From: Ephemerocybe angulata
Taxonomy: Eukaryota; Basidiomycota; Agaricomycetes; Agaricales; Psathyrellaceae
Direction: 5' to 3'
NCBI GenBank assembly: GCA_013368325.1
Contig: JAACJK010000121.1
Coordinates: 62,001 to 126,000 of the forward strand
Length of the DNA: 64,000 nucleotides
Positions 37,382 to 48,044 of this stretch are shown in pieces. The notes under the pieces are model-generated. The model did not search any database. It was given only the letters and a program-made list of their open reading frames with translations, and was not told the DNA's origin. A program made the position numbers and the translations under genes. How positions within the stretch are numbered: the first letter of the stretch is position 1; every line of letters begins with the position of its first letter.

Positions 37382-38671
37382 TTACGATAGTACACCAGAG
37401 GTAGATTCGTAAGGTATTTCTACTAATTCAAATGTCGCCTCCGGACCAATGTTCAATGCATCTCGAATCCAAGCCCATACCCTCTCAATGTCCTGCGGAC
37501 ACTGCACTTCTACTCCCAGTTTCTCGAGGCTGCCCCAACTTGAAGTCTTGATCATTTCCCCGATTCTACGGAGGCTGATGTACAGTGTATTCTCCTTGAA
37601 GGTGTCCAGGTCTGGGAGCTCCGCTGGTTTGAAGCTAATACACAGGACGAGGGTTTCAATTCTATTCATTATGTCTGGGGGAATCGTGGAGATGAATGTT
37701 GATATCCAAGGGAGAGGGTGGCCAAATTCCTCGGAAGGATTGATGAAGGTTTCATCCACATATAGTTCAATGCTTCTGAGGGAAGTGCAGCTGGAGAGGT
37801 CCACAGGAGAGTCGTCTGGACTAGCTAATGAAAACTGATTCAGACCAGACTGTAGGTTTTGACGTGGAGACACCTACTGATGAAAACGCTTGGCCTGAAA
37901 ACGAATGTCCTTAGACTGCTCCGGCATCGGTCGAGGATCATAGTTGCGAGTAGATGGTCCGACCTGGGACCCATGAAGGTTTGTATTTGTTGGAGCTTAT
38001 CCAAAGCTTATCCAACCTTATCTTGTTTACGTGGTTCAGCAGGTATTCCACACCCTTGTCGAAGTTATGTTCGCCGTAAAGGCGCATCCCGGTCAGGTAA
38101 ATCTCCTGCCCCACTCCGTCTCGAGCTTTGGGTGTTATATCAGGCCAAGGCACATGTTCAGTTCTCTGAGGTTTGGGCCGCAAACATTCAAAAGTGTCAT
38201 GGGGGCATTATGGATCGTTAGGTCCTCGAGGGAAGTAGACCGGCATAGTTGGATCAGGGAGGATTGAGTATCGGGCGGTAGCCCTTCCCATGGGGTTGGT
38301 TGAGCGCTGCGGGTGAGCCTGAACGAGATGATCTGGCTGGTCTCGAGCCTGCTCAAAGCCTCCGGAAGCGCAGTGTCGATGGGCAGCCATTCGGGATGAA
38401 AGTAGTCCGAGATCGTGAGTCGTTTGACGTATTTAGTGAGTCTTGGTGAATTCTCGAGAAGATTTAGGAGCCTTTCCCCTGGGAGCGTTTGTACTTGGCT
38501 GGGTGATACCTTGGTCGAAAGGGTAATATGGTTGAGTAGATGAGTTTGGCAAGGTTGGAGGAACAAAGACGAGGTTAAGCAAAGGGCCTTTAACGAGCCC
38601 AAATCTTTCCCTTCATTGATATAGTCGGGGATGATCGTCAGGATATCCAGAGGAAGTCGGAGTTCCATCAT
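37382..38671 (-). pseudogene. F-box-like/LRR-like protein, family 1 (probable frameshift)
   Basis: Opens MMELRLPLDILTIIPDYINE, then CLTSSLFLQPCQTHLLNHIT and LLNLLENSPRLTKYVKRLTI, the same layout as the family-1 proteins at 45082 and 57744. The first frame ends after GPNLRELNMCLGLI (38135), but the adjacent frame continues the family text (PWPDITPKARDGVGQEIYLT). I found no splice pair that joins them in phase, so a one-base frameshift near 38140-38200 is likely. A C-terminal exon (37873-37382) has LPWISTFISTIPPDIMNRIE and RRIGEMI, homologous to the other members. Divergently arranged with the family-2 gene at 38861. Either a young pseudogene or a sequence error. Confidence 0.6.
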
Positions 38672-38738
38672 GGTGGTGGTTGAGGGTCATTGACAAGGGG
38701 CTCCAGCACTCACCGTTTCGTGGGAACAACATGTGGGA

Positions 38739-38756
38739 GATAAGATAAGATAAGAT
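38739..38756 (+). promoter_or_regulatory. Triple GATAAG cluster in a shared divergent promoter
   Basis: GATAAGATAAGATAAGAT between the start of the minus-strand family-1 gene (38671) and the plus-strand family-2 gene (38861). Copied together with the gene relative to 34608. Confidence 0.5.
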
Positions 38757-38860
38757 GCAACTTTGAGCGCCAGCCATGCGCTGTGCGCCAAGGCTTTACA
38801 TCCTGACTAGTGACTACCACAGTACTTATTCTCCTAGACCTCCTCTAACGCGCCGCGATT

Positions 38861-39985
38861 ATGGGACTTTCTGAAATACCCCTCGAAGTCGTCTATGCCA
38901 TCATCGAGGCATCCAGAGATGACCTGCAAACGCTCCTCCAGTTCTCACTCGTGTCAAAGCAATGTCTCGAAGAGTCGCGGAGATACGCGTTCCACCGGGT
39001 CCACCTAGGTCTAAGTTCAACCTGGCCCCCGACTGTGACAGGCCCTGAACCCGTACCCGTGGACGCTCGCCCTGCAAGGTTATCCCTGGCGACATCTCGG
39101 ATCGAGGAATTCTACGCCTTCGTCACGGCTCCGCCGAACTTGGAGGAGTTGCATCTCAGCTACGTCTTCGAGCCCAAGGCCGAGATGCATTTGAGGAGCC
39201 AACCGGTGGTGGTGCAACGGCCCCTGCGCTTGAAGACGGTCTCTATGGTTGAGAATGGGTCGCCGGTTTTTGGGGAGCTGTTGCAGGAAGATCCGGAGGC
39301 GTTTAGTGAAGTCGTGACGATTAATTGGAACATTCAATCACAGATGGACGTCGATGTTCTTGGCCGTATTTTCCAGTTATGTGGGGCGTCGTTGCAAGAG
39401 GTGAAGTTAGAATTGGGGGTTCTGCTTCCCTGGGGTTCGTCTCTATTTACCACTTAAATTTAAGAGCCCTTTTCACGAGTATCCTCAGGAGATGCAACGA
39501 ATTTCGACGCTCTGGAGCTCATGCCTCCAATCAAGAGGCTCTGCCTCAGCTCCCACATCCACCTCCCCAACATTGAGGGCTCCGAAGGGGAACACATTCC
39601 CTTCGGCCTGAGCTACGATCTGCACTTATTCCAATCCCTCCTGCAAACCCAGCACCAACTCGACGTCCTCGAAGTCAAAGTGGGACTGTCCACGTCCAAC
39701 AACTTCCGTATGACGCACAACCTTCCGAGCAGGATACTGCACAAGCGGAAGGCGTGGAAGGCGTTTGACGAGTATTTGGCATCGCCGCTGAGTAGCGACC
39801 TTCCAGCGCCGATCGGGATCCATGTCAATGTGACTTGGCCCTGGCCCGAGTATCTTCTGTCTCACAAGCCTTGGAGCGGCAAGGAGCAAGCCTTCCGGGA
39901 GCCGCTGCAGCGGGAGATGCGTGCCTGCTTAAAACGGAGTCTGGAGGCGGGGAGGGTCACTTTAAAGTATACCTGGTACACTTAA
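38861..39985 (+). CDS. F-box-like protein, family 2, copy B (356 aa, internal deletion)
   Basis: Duplicate of the gene at 34723 without its MITE. Exons 38861-39434 and 39489-39985 join in phase to 356 codons. It begins MGLSEIPLEVVYAIIEASRD. Relative to copy A it lacks about 105 residues (315 bp, in frame) between EEFYA and APPNLEEL, which removes part of the LRR-like region. It also has a small in-frame insertion (MHLRS). The second exon carries LCLSSHIHLPNIEGSEGEH and FQSLLQTQHQLDVLEVKVGL. Function unknown; F-box-like adaptors are common and fast-evolving in Agaricomycetes. Confidence 0.65.
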
Positions 39986-40491
39986 GTGTCGAAATCTCGT
40001 GTCTTCCGTGGGTTGGATATGATCGCTAGGGATGGGAGATGATAGGATATAATGAGCCCCTGTCGATTTCAGTAGGCCACCTGTCTTCCTTAGACCTTGC
40101 TTGGCCATCACGACCGTTTCATTTTACTTCCCTCTGAACTTTTAAGGTGGGAGTGTAGCTTCGTTATAGAGGAAAAGGGTTAGGGGTATGTGAGCACGCC
40201 GCGGGCCATCCACCAACAATCGGGCGACTTTGGGGGAAATTTGAAGATGTCATGATCATGCGCGAGACAAACAGGTTTGAAAAGTCAGCAGCACTGGCCA
40301 ATAGTTTCTTTTACTAGTTGGACAGGCGAAGTTCTCCAGTCGCCTCGGCAAGGTACCGCAAGTGAGGTTATACTGAAGAGTGAGAACCGAGGCCCTTTCC
40401 TACTCTAGAAGGTTGGCTCAAGCAATCCGAAGGAGGGGGCCAACTCGATGTATGGCACCATGAGAGTGGGTATATAAATATTTATGGTACA
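39986..40491. other. Intergenic, no gene seen
   Basis: About 500 bp between two convergent genes. It starts with the duplicated flank (CTTCCGTGGG, about 40000). The rest shows nothing recognisable. Confidence 0.5.
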
Positions 40492-42852
40492 CTAATCCGA
40501 ATCCGAGTCTTGCGCCAGGCGTGCCATTTCCTCCCTCATGCGCGCCATGTCCGCGCCTTTTTCAGCCTGTTTTTCCGCTTTGAAGTCGAAGATACCCCAG
40601 GTGCGAGGTTTGACTTTGATGGCGCCCACAAATCTTGTGAACGAAAGACGCCCGCCATAGGTCGAGTCATCATATCCTTCAACACCCCCCACCTTGTCCC
40701 CCGTTCCATCGTGCTTTGCGTTGCTCAAAAGTGCGCGCAGTGGCTTGATCCATTCCTCCAAAACGCCCTTCCATTCCTCCTTCACATGGTCGACGACGTC
40801 GTTGTCTTCCATCAACTGTCTCTTTGATGCCACAATATCCTCTTTGGTCCCAAGCCACTTGGCGACTTGCTCGTGAGGAACTTCATCTTTTGTCCTGGCC
40901 TCCATATTGTAGTGGAATGCGGCCCACACGAGGATGTAGAAGAATGACTCTAGGTCGTGACGGAAATAGTGAACTTTTGCTGCTCCGTAAAGGAGATCAA
41001 ATGCCATGAAAGCGGGGGTTCCAATATGGTGGTCGGTGACGGCGACCCCATTTACAGTAGCGTCGACAAATTCGGCCATGTCCCAGTCGTTGAGAATGCC
41101 GTTGACGGTTCCATCGGGACACTGAAGGACCATCAGATTGTTCTCGCTGAGGTCGCGGTGTAAGACCTCCCCAATCTTGAAGGCAAGGTAGTGGACTGAA
41201 CTTTTTATTCAGTAACAGCAACGGTTGAAAAACATAGCGGACCACTCACACTCGAGACAATCAAGCCAGGCTTTCTTGAAGTTTTCAATGGATCCCGCCT
41301 CCCAGAGTTTGTTGTAGTAAGGCGAAGCCAACCCGCGGAGAACCCGTCCTCCATGATTTCTGTCGGAGAGATTCTTCCAGGGGAGATTAAGCTCGTCAGG
41401 GGTAAACGTCACAGAGAAGAAGAGGCCTGGGAGGTAGGCGAAGGACTTCTTGGGAAGGGCGCTCTTGAGGTGGGCAAGTATCTCGTTCTCGGGAGGGAAC
41501 CGCTCCAACGGCCAGCTGAGTTTTAGGACAGACGGTGCATCAGAGAAAGATCCACTCGAAAGTCGGCGCACGACTCTGTAGACTGCAGTTCCACGACCAA
41601 AGAGGGCGTCAGGTCGTCGAATGACTCCCGTTACTTTGAAGCAGGTCATAGGCGGGATGGTATTTTCCGATTCTTCGGGTGTTGACGCCGGTTTGTCGTA
41701 CTCGAAGTAAGATCCGATGACACTATCTACGGGACCCATTCGTCCTGCATTGGGCTTTGGGGCTGCCTCAGAAGCCCGCGCCTGGAGACGGGGGTCGAAG
41801 CCAGCGTGCAGTCGATCGCACTTGTTCATCGCGTAGAGGACCAGGGCGAGTTTGGCGGGATCGCTATCAAAACAGAAGCTTGACGCGCAGACAACATCGT
41901 TCAGGCCGATCACCCAGGGAGTGACGTTCCATTGATCAACGAGCAGACCAGAGACGTGGAAGCGGCTCGTCGCAGCCAAGCATTCCACGGCGTTCAAGGC
42001 CACTTGGGCGTATCGATTTCTGACGATCTTGTCGAGGCGCGCTCTCTTCTTCACTGGCGGCTCCAGCTCAGAATCCGAATCCCAATCTTCATCAACATCT
42101 CCAATGCCCGCCTCCTCGATAGTCCGTTTCTTGCCGGTTCTTGTAGTCACTATTCCTTCACACGACGCGGGGACGAGGCGGCGAGGCAGGTACTTGCACC
42201 GTCGAGGCTCGGCAGTTTGATTGTCTCTCTGTAGGTAAAGGGAAGATGCCTTGAAATGTTTGAAGAAGCTCGGGCCCGTCGGTTTCTTGTTGTGCTTCAT
42301 CTCCACTAGGTGCTTCACGACCGCCCAGTCTGGGTGTTCGTTTGTGGGGATGGGCGTCCACAAATGCACCAGGTTAGACACGTGTTCGTATGACTCGGTC
42401 TCAGTGGGGCTTATATCCTCTTGACTCCAGATAACGTCCTTTGGAGTATCAACAGGTTCCTGGAGATTCCGTAGCACGTCGCTAAGGAGTTTCTCGGTCA
42501 GTGCTTTGTAGGGTCCGTGAAGAGCCACTTGGCTGTTGGCTTTCTCGTATCTATCGAGGTCGGCAGACTCCAAGGTAAGGTCCATCTCGAGAATTCGTTG
42601 GCCAATAGTCGCATCGAGACCCCAGATATTGTTGGCGAAGGTCAGCAGGTCGAGGTCCGTGTGCTGGTGCAGGCCGAACTCTTGGGTCAGAGTGTCAGCG
42701 AACGTTCTGACCATTACGGTTCGGCGGTAGTGTAAACAGAACGGGTGAGCGTGCAAGTGAGTTTCGTAGTGGTGGTAGTTGTCAGAGAGATCTGACGCGT
42801 CAGAGCTTGGGATCCGATCTGGGGACAATGGGAGGTGATGGCATCTGATCAA
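40492..42852 (-). CDS. FunK1-type fungal protein kinase
   Basis: Two exons, 42852-41250 and 41195-40492, joined over a 54-bp intron that gives CLEFHYLAFKIGEVLHRDLS in frame. The long N-terminal part carries a nuclear-like VKKRAR stretch in an acidic context (DEDWDSDSELEPP). The kinase part has VLKLSWP in the lysine position, the catalytic HRDLSENN loop and NDWDMA in place of DFG, followed by GTPAFMAFDLL. These are the marks of the FunK1 family expanded in Agaricomycetes. The start at 42852 is the longest choice; the Met at 42714 (MVRTFADTLTQEFGL) is an equally likely start. Substrates are unknown. It lies between the two F-box-like gene pairs. Confidence 0.82.
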
Positions 42853-42936
42853 TGAGTCATCCCCCTACACAGCCGCGATGTCCTCGTCCCCAGGTCTCCA
42901 TCGCTGGCACCATCCGAGCCACGACAAGATGCGATA

Positions 42937-43280
42937 CAGCTCAATTATTCTGCTTGCTTGCTCGCCGGTGGGGGAACATAAAAAAAGAAATGCCGTATTG
43001 GGCTGAGATTCCCCAATGCGGTCGAGCCCGAATCGCACACGCCCGGGCGATGACAAGCTTCAGCGGCGAGCTGCCTTCGAGTACGAGTCAAGATTCTCTT
43101 CGCATTCTCTCATTTTTCTTGTACCCTTACCCCAGTTCTCACTGTGTCAGAATGAGAACCCATGCAGAGGTTGCAGCTGCAGGGGCAGGAACGGGGCGCG
43201 CGCGATTCGAGCTCGACTGCGTTGGGAAATCTTCGACCGCATTGGGGACCGGCGGGCAAGCAAGCAGAATAATTGAGCTG
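42937..43280. mobile_element. 344-bp MITE with TA target duplication
   Basis: 33-bp terminal inverted repeats beginning CAGCTCAATTATTCTGCTTG match with a single difference. Each end is bordered by TA (42935-42936 and 43281-43282), as expected for a Tc1/mariner-type target. Farther inside, CCCCAATGCGGTCGA is also repeated in inverted orientation. No coding capacity. Confidence 0.8.
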
Positions 43281-43282
43281 TA

Positions 43283-43740
43283 CTATTAGTAGTGAGGCTC
43301 TCGGACAATTGACACAGATTTACCGCAGAAGCGATTGACTAGATGATGGGCTCCGGTGCCTATCAGCTCTTTGCCCGTGCCATCTAACTCTCTGTCAACT
43401 CAAGAAGCTAGTCAACTTGGTCATTGGGCTCAGATTAAGCGTCAGGGAGGTCTACTATAGTGAGCAAGCATACCACAAGCCAGCGTCGTAGGTGGGCCCG
43501 GGCTCTAGTCTCGCTTAAACGTCACCAGAGCTAAGTCACATATCCTGTTCTCCCTCGCCGCGCATTTCGATATGAGTCTTGCGCTTTCCTCTGCAGTGGG
43601 TGTTCTCTGAGAGAACCGTTAAGGAGAAATAAGAAGACGGTACAAGAACTTTCACGGGCGTACGTCGCGACGCTAAGTAACAGGCTCTGGACAAACGAGG
43701 TAAATTCTCGAGGACGATCTAAGAGGCGTTGAATTGCACA
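43283..43740. other. Intergenic, no gene seen
   Basis: About 450 bp between the MITE and the 3' end of the family-1 gene. Nothing recognisable. Confidence 0.5.
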
Positions 43741-43745
43741 CTGGG

Positions 43746-45082
43746 TCAATAGGCTATCACGAACTTGAATGTCGAATCCGATCTGATACTCATTGCATCC
43801 CGAACCCATGTCCGTATCCTCTCGGCGTCGTTCGGAACAATCGAAAATTGAAGTTCAACCCGAAGCTTCTCCAAACTCCTCCACTTCTTATTGTTCCCGC
43901 TTGTCGAGTCGGTGACAAGCTCCCCAATCCTACGTAGGCGGTGATATGTTTCGGTTTCACTGTCACTCGCCAGGTCTGGCGCTATTGGATGTACCCAGCG
44001 TAGACACAGGGAGAGTTCCCTGATTTCATTAGTACTTCTATCCGCCGGAAGTTTGGATATAAAACAGGCTGCCCAGGTGGCAGGGTGCCGCAAACCGTGG
44101 CTTGGAAGTTGGGCCAGTCTGAATTCGTTCAGTCATCAGAAATTCGATGTGCGTGAGTGATGTTAGGCTGGATAGGTGCGAGAGGGAAGGGATCCTTGCA
44201 GGGTCTACAGTATATTCGACCCAGTCAGTCAACGTAAACGCCTATGAAATAACGCGGCACACACCAATCTCATCTGGGCTAGGGGTCTCGAACGTGATCT
44301 TTGCAAGTGAGGTCCCACAGAGTTCAAGTATACGTGGGAGCTATGCGTGTAACATCCTCTCCCTTCACGTATATCTGCTTCACTCTGTCGAGTTCTATTC
44401 TGTTCTCTGTGTCCGTCAGGTAAGGGAAGTATCTTGCGAAGTCGGTGTATTGGCTTGTTTCCCCGAGGTGGAGATGAGCGAGGAGGATCTTCGCTTTTGA
44501 ATTCCTTTGAGTCCTGGGTATAGCGACAGCAGACATGGTGGACAAGTCGGCATCTTGTACCGAGAGTCGCTTTAAGCTAGGCCCACAAAGGCCAATGAGC
44601 GGAATAGGCGCCTGCTGAAGCGACAGTTCCATGAGAGACGTGGACGGGCATATCTCGATTATTGAGGCTTGAGTTGCAGGTAAGACGCGTTGCCAGGGGT
44701 ACCGCGAATTTCCCCCGTAGAGGCAGAGAGAGAAAGAGGTGATTCTTTTGATATCGAGTTTGTTTAAGGCTTCCGGAAGGGCGCGGTCAGTCGAAAGCCA
44801 GCTCTCCCGGTTGAAAAGTGGTGGGGCTTCGCATATGTTGACGCTTTTGACGTATTTCACAATGTGAGGAGACCGTTCCAGGAGCTCCAAGAGCCTTTGC
44901 CCTGTCGTAGGGGACGACTTATTTGTTCCTGAGAGCAATATGTTCTTGAAGAGGATTGACTGGCAAGGACAGAGGAATATGGATGAGGCCAAACAGAGAT
45001 TTCTTAAAGAAATTTGGTCGTTCCCTGCATCGATGAAGCTCGGAATGATGGTCAAGACGTCCTGGGGTAGTTGGGACTCCAT
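43746..45082 (-). pseudogene. F-box-like/LRR-like protein, family 1, second member (probable frameshift)
   Basis: First exon (45082-44334) opens MESQLPQDVLTIIPSFIDAG and continues LCLASSIFLCPCQSILFKNI, RLLELLERSPHIVKYVKSVN, as in the members at 38671 and 57744. Splicing through two short introns gives PDEI then DPARIPSLSHLSSLTSLTHI. That frame stops, while the next frame continues the family C-terminus (ATWAACFISKLPADRS, RRIGELV, WRSLEKLRVELQF) to a stop at 43746. A one-base shift around 44070-44120 seems needed. Start codons of this gene and the plus-strand gene at 45290 are 207 bp apart, head to head. Confidence 0.6.
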
Positions 45083-45289
45083 AGTGGTGGTCAGACGGTG
45101 GTGGATGCATGTAGAACACCAACAACGTTAACGGTAACGCGTAACGGTGCCAGGGCCTGGCAGATGGCACATGCTGGCACATTCGTGGGAATATGCAACC
45201 AAGTTAAGTATCCGATCCAACTTGGATTTGCTCTGGCCTCCTTCTTCCTCTCCTGCTATCACATTCCATTTCGCCAGTACTTCGTCGAA

Positions 45290-46657
45290 ATGGAGCCCGA
45301 AATACCTATAGAGCTCGTATACCTTTTCATTGAAGCGTCGAGAGACTCCTTGGCAACACTCCTCCAGTGGTCTTTGGTTTCGAAACAATGCCTATCGGAA
45401 GCCAGAAGATACAAGTTCGAACGAATTGAGCTCAAGAGGCAATTCAACTCAGCAGGAGAGGAGCTGGTTTCAGTGTCACACCGAATGCAAATGCTCCGCA
45501 GCGTATTGACCAACAACAAATCCTTCTGCGCTTACGTTCGGTATCTCAGCGTCGACTTCGAGCCTTTGACAGACGAAACCGCAAGTCTCTACGCCATGCA
45601 TCTGCCCGCAATCTTACTCCTCCTCCCGCTCCTCTCCTCACTCGCTATTTCCAATTCAGGACCCCATGCTACCTACAGCTGGAGTAAACTCCCTGCCCAA
45701 CTCAAAGAATCTATCCATCGATGCTTGTTGGCTTCGAGCATTACCAGGCTCCGATTTGCAAACTTCTCCAATTTCTCTTCCTATCTTGTCACTTCGAACC
45801 CCAGCCTCGAGCACCTATCCCTAGAGAATATCTGGAGACAGATAGAGGTTACATCGCGTATGCCGGGATCTATAGCGGCTTCCCAGCGATTGAAGTCGAT
45901 CTCAGTGACAGGCAAAGGCGCGTCAGCCTTGTTGGATGCCTGTATCCGCCTAAACCCACAGGGTTTCTCTACCATCGTGGCAGTGGTCTGGCCCATAGCA
46001 AACCAACGGCACATCGATGTTCTCAACCGTGCCGCGCGGTTGTGTGTCGAGTCTTTGCAAGAGGTTACCCTGGACATCGGGCTTCCTCAACCCTTTCGCA
46101 GTGCGTCTACCTTTCCTCCCTATCTCACTAACGTAGTGCATACACTTAACATTTTGCTTTCAGGGGCCGATTTCAATACCAGCAACTTACAGAACCTTCC
46201 CCAAGTTAAAAAATTAACCCTATCAACAACCATCGACCTTTTCTTTGAGGACGGTGTTGACGACGCTCCCGGATATGGGAGCCACACATCCTTATTTCGG
46301 GACATCGTCCAATCACAGCATGAGCTGGAGGTTCTTTGCATCAAAGCCCGAGTCGAAGCTTTCGAACACGCGACGCGTAGACCTATACTCATCCCGAACC
46401 CCAGTGCGTGGAAGGAAATCGATGGCCATCTATGTCTGCCTAGGTCCAGAAGTACTTTGCCTCAGACCAGTATCTACTTCACCATTTTCCGGGAGCAGGA
46501 ACTCCCAGATAACGTACATCTGTCTCCCGAGTACACGGAACAGATGTATGCTATTCGGACTCAGCTTCAGAAGGAGGCCAACGAGGTTCTATGTCGAAGT
46601 GTTGGAGCAGGGAATACTACCATCGTCATTGACATCGACTCAGGGTGTGTCCTCTAA
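45290..46657 (+). CDS. F-box-like protein, family 2, third member (434 aa)
   Basis: Exons 45290-46100 and 46164-46657, intron GTGCGT...TTTCAG, 434 codons in phase. The start MEPEIPIELVYLFIEASRDS and SLVSKQCLSEARRYKFERI align with the F-box-like N-terminus of the genes at 34723 and 38861. The body keeps the region copy B has lost (YVRYLSVDFEPL, PAILLLLPLLSSLAI, LPAQLKESIHRCL), so this is the most complete member of the family here. Likely an SCF-type adaptor by analogy; no direct evidence. Confidence 0.75.
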   Translation: MEPEIPIELVYLFIEASRDSLATLLQWSLVSKQCLSEARRYKFERIELKRQFNSAGEELVSVSHRMQMLRSVLTNNKSFCAYVRYLSVDFEPLTDETASLYAMHLPAILLLLPLLSSLAISNSGPHATYSWSKLPAQLKESIHRCLLASSITRLRFANFSNFSSYLVTSNPSLEHLSLENIWRQIEVTSRMPGSIAASQRLKSISVTGKGASALLDACIRLNPQGFSTIVAVVWPIANQRHIDVLNRAARLCVESLQEVTLDIGLPQPFRSASTFPPYLTNVVHTLNILLSGADFNTSNLQNLPQVKKLTLSTTIDLFFEDGVDDAPGYGSHTSLFRDIVQSQHELEVLCIKARVEAFEHATRRPILIPNPSAWKEIDGHLCLPRSRSTLPQTSIYFTIFREQELPDNVHLSPEYTEQMYAIRTQLQKEANEVLCRSVGAGNTTIVIDIDSGCVL

Positions 46658-47110
46658 TGAATCTCCGGACAGACTACGTAGTACCGACATATTCAGGTTG
46701 TTCCAAGCTCGTGCCTCTCTTTCTATCTTCATTTACAAATAACTTATCATTGTGCTCATCCAACGCGCTATCCCTATGTAAAGAGTAGGACAAGAAATAG
46801 GAATGGGTGCCCAAATCGAGCGGATCACCGGGAGAGCCTCCAGAACATATCCTCCTTGACACCTTGCTAAGTGAATGACTCTTCATAAATGGAGCACATC
46901 GCACAAATATCATGAATATAATGAATACGATACAACCCACTCGCCGTGGATCCAACCTGCACGTCGCATGCCCTCTCCATAATGTTTCGCGGACCCACAC
47001 CTCGCAAGAATATGGAGCCTCAACTACAGCTTCCTCTAAAGATTATCATCATGGACATCATGGAGATTTTGAACTGGGAAACTCGGGTGTTGGCCGCGTG
47101 AATGGGTCAG
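46658..47110. other. Intergenic, no gene seen
   Basis: No conserved coding frame, repeat or RNA gene is visible in this stretch. Confidence 0.4.
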
Positions 47111-47425
47111 CTAGACGGGAGTATTGCGGGAGTATAATTGAGACTCAAAGATGAGAAATAAGGGGCAAGGGGTGACGCACAAGTCCGAAGCGACCGCTGT
47201 GAACACCACCGCCAGCGCCCCCTGCATAGTTTCGGCTTCGACCCCTGGGCTCGATTTGATACCCATCGAGGATTTAATCCATTCACCGACCCTCTTGACA
47301 CGTTCAGCTCGGTATACTTCGTTCTTGACTTCCTCCTGGACCTCTTCGTACCAGGCGTCATCATCCACGTTGTCAAGGATACCGATCAAATACCAGATGT
47401 TCTTGATCCTAACCTCCACTTCCAA
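47111..47425 (-). CDS. Small hypothetical protein (104 aa)
   Basis: An open frame starting MEVEVRIKNIWYLIGILDNV, with a charged helical middle (EEVQEEVKNEVYRAERVKRV) and a hydrophobic stretch, GALAVVFTAVASDLCV, that could be a membrane segment. It ends just outside the transposon. No family recognised; it may be the last exon of a longer or decayed gene. Confidence 0.3.
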   Translation of the reverse strand: MEVEVRIKNIWYLIGILDNVDDDAWYEEVQEEVKNEVYRAERVKRVGEWIKSSMGIKSSPGVEAETMQGALAVVFTAVASDLCVTPCPLFLIFESQLYSRNTPV

Positions 47426-47466
47426 CGTCTCTAAGCCTCCCCATTAGTGTTGGTAATGAAGTCAAG

Positions 47467-47477
47467 GTGCTTCACGG
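47467..47477 (+). repeat. 11-bp direct repeat at left end of MULE (probable target duplication)
   Basis: GTGCTTCACGG; the same 11 bases occur at 55823-55833. Mutator-like elements make 8-11 bp duplications. Part of this string overlaps the outermost bases of the inverted repeat, so the exact border is uncertain by a few bases. Confidence 0.65.
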
Positions 47478-47503
47478 ACGATTCTATTTGGAAACCCCGT
47501 CTG
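47473..47503 (+). repeat. Left terminal inverted repeat of the MULE
   Basis: Starts CACGGACGATTCTATTTGG and ends GAAACCCCGTCTG; pairs with 55795-55825. Confidence 0.75.
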
Positions 47504-47961
47504 TTGGCCGTAGACCGGGGTTTCACGAGGAACCCTCGCCAAATTGGAGGAAAGCCCGAGGTTCCACCCGGTCCTCAATCCTGCCGGGATACGGACCCAT
47601 ACGGTGGATGGAGCCCGCGCACCGAGATCATGATGGTGTCGATCGGCCACCACCGTTGACAGGTGGGCGCTTCTGGGACGTTAGGGCGCCAAATACAAGT
47701 CATGGCGGCATAGTCTACAAAACTGGTGCATCTATAGCAGTCTAATAAATATAATTCTGTCTGTAGGGCGTGTGTCGAAGGGCTTGGCCTGGTTCCGGAA
47801 TCCAAGCCCCTGTATGAGTTATGAAACGGCGGGACCACTTTAAGCGAGGCGGATGCAGTGTGCGGGATGGGCTGCCTCAGGGGGCGCACTGTTACAATCT
47901 CATTTGCAAATTGTGCCACGGCCGACGGCTCCGACTCCTAAAAATTTCATGAACAAGACGA

Positions 47962-47968
47962 TATAAAT
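47962..47968 (+). promoter_or_regulatory. TATA box of the MULE protease/transposase
   Basis: TATAAAT in GACGATATAAATGG, 83 bp before the ATG at 48045, inside the element. Confidence 0.5.
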
Positions 47969-48044
47969 GGTCAGATATTTTGTGAATGCACGTCGAGGAT
48001 ATCCCCCAGTGCTACTCTCACTTCATCCAACGACACAGCCCACC

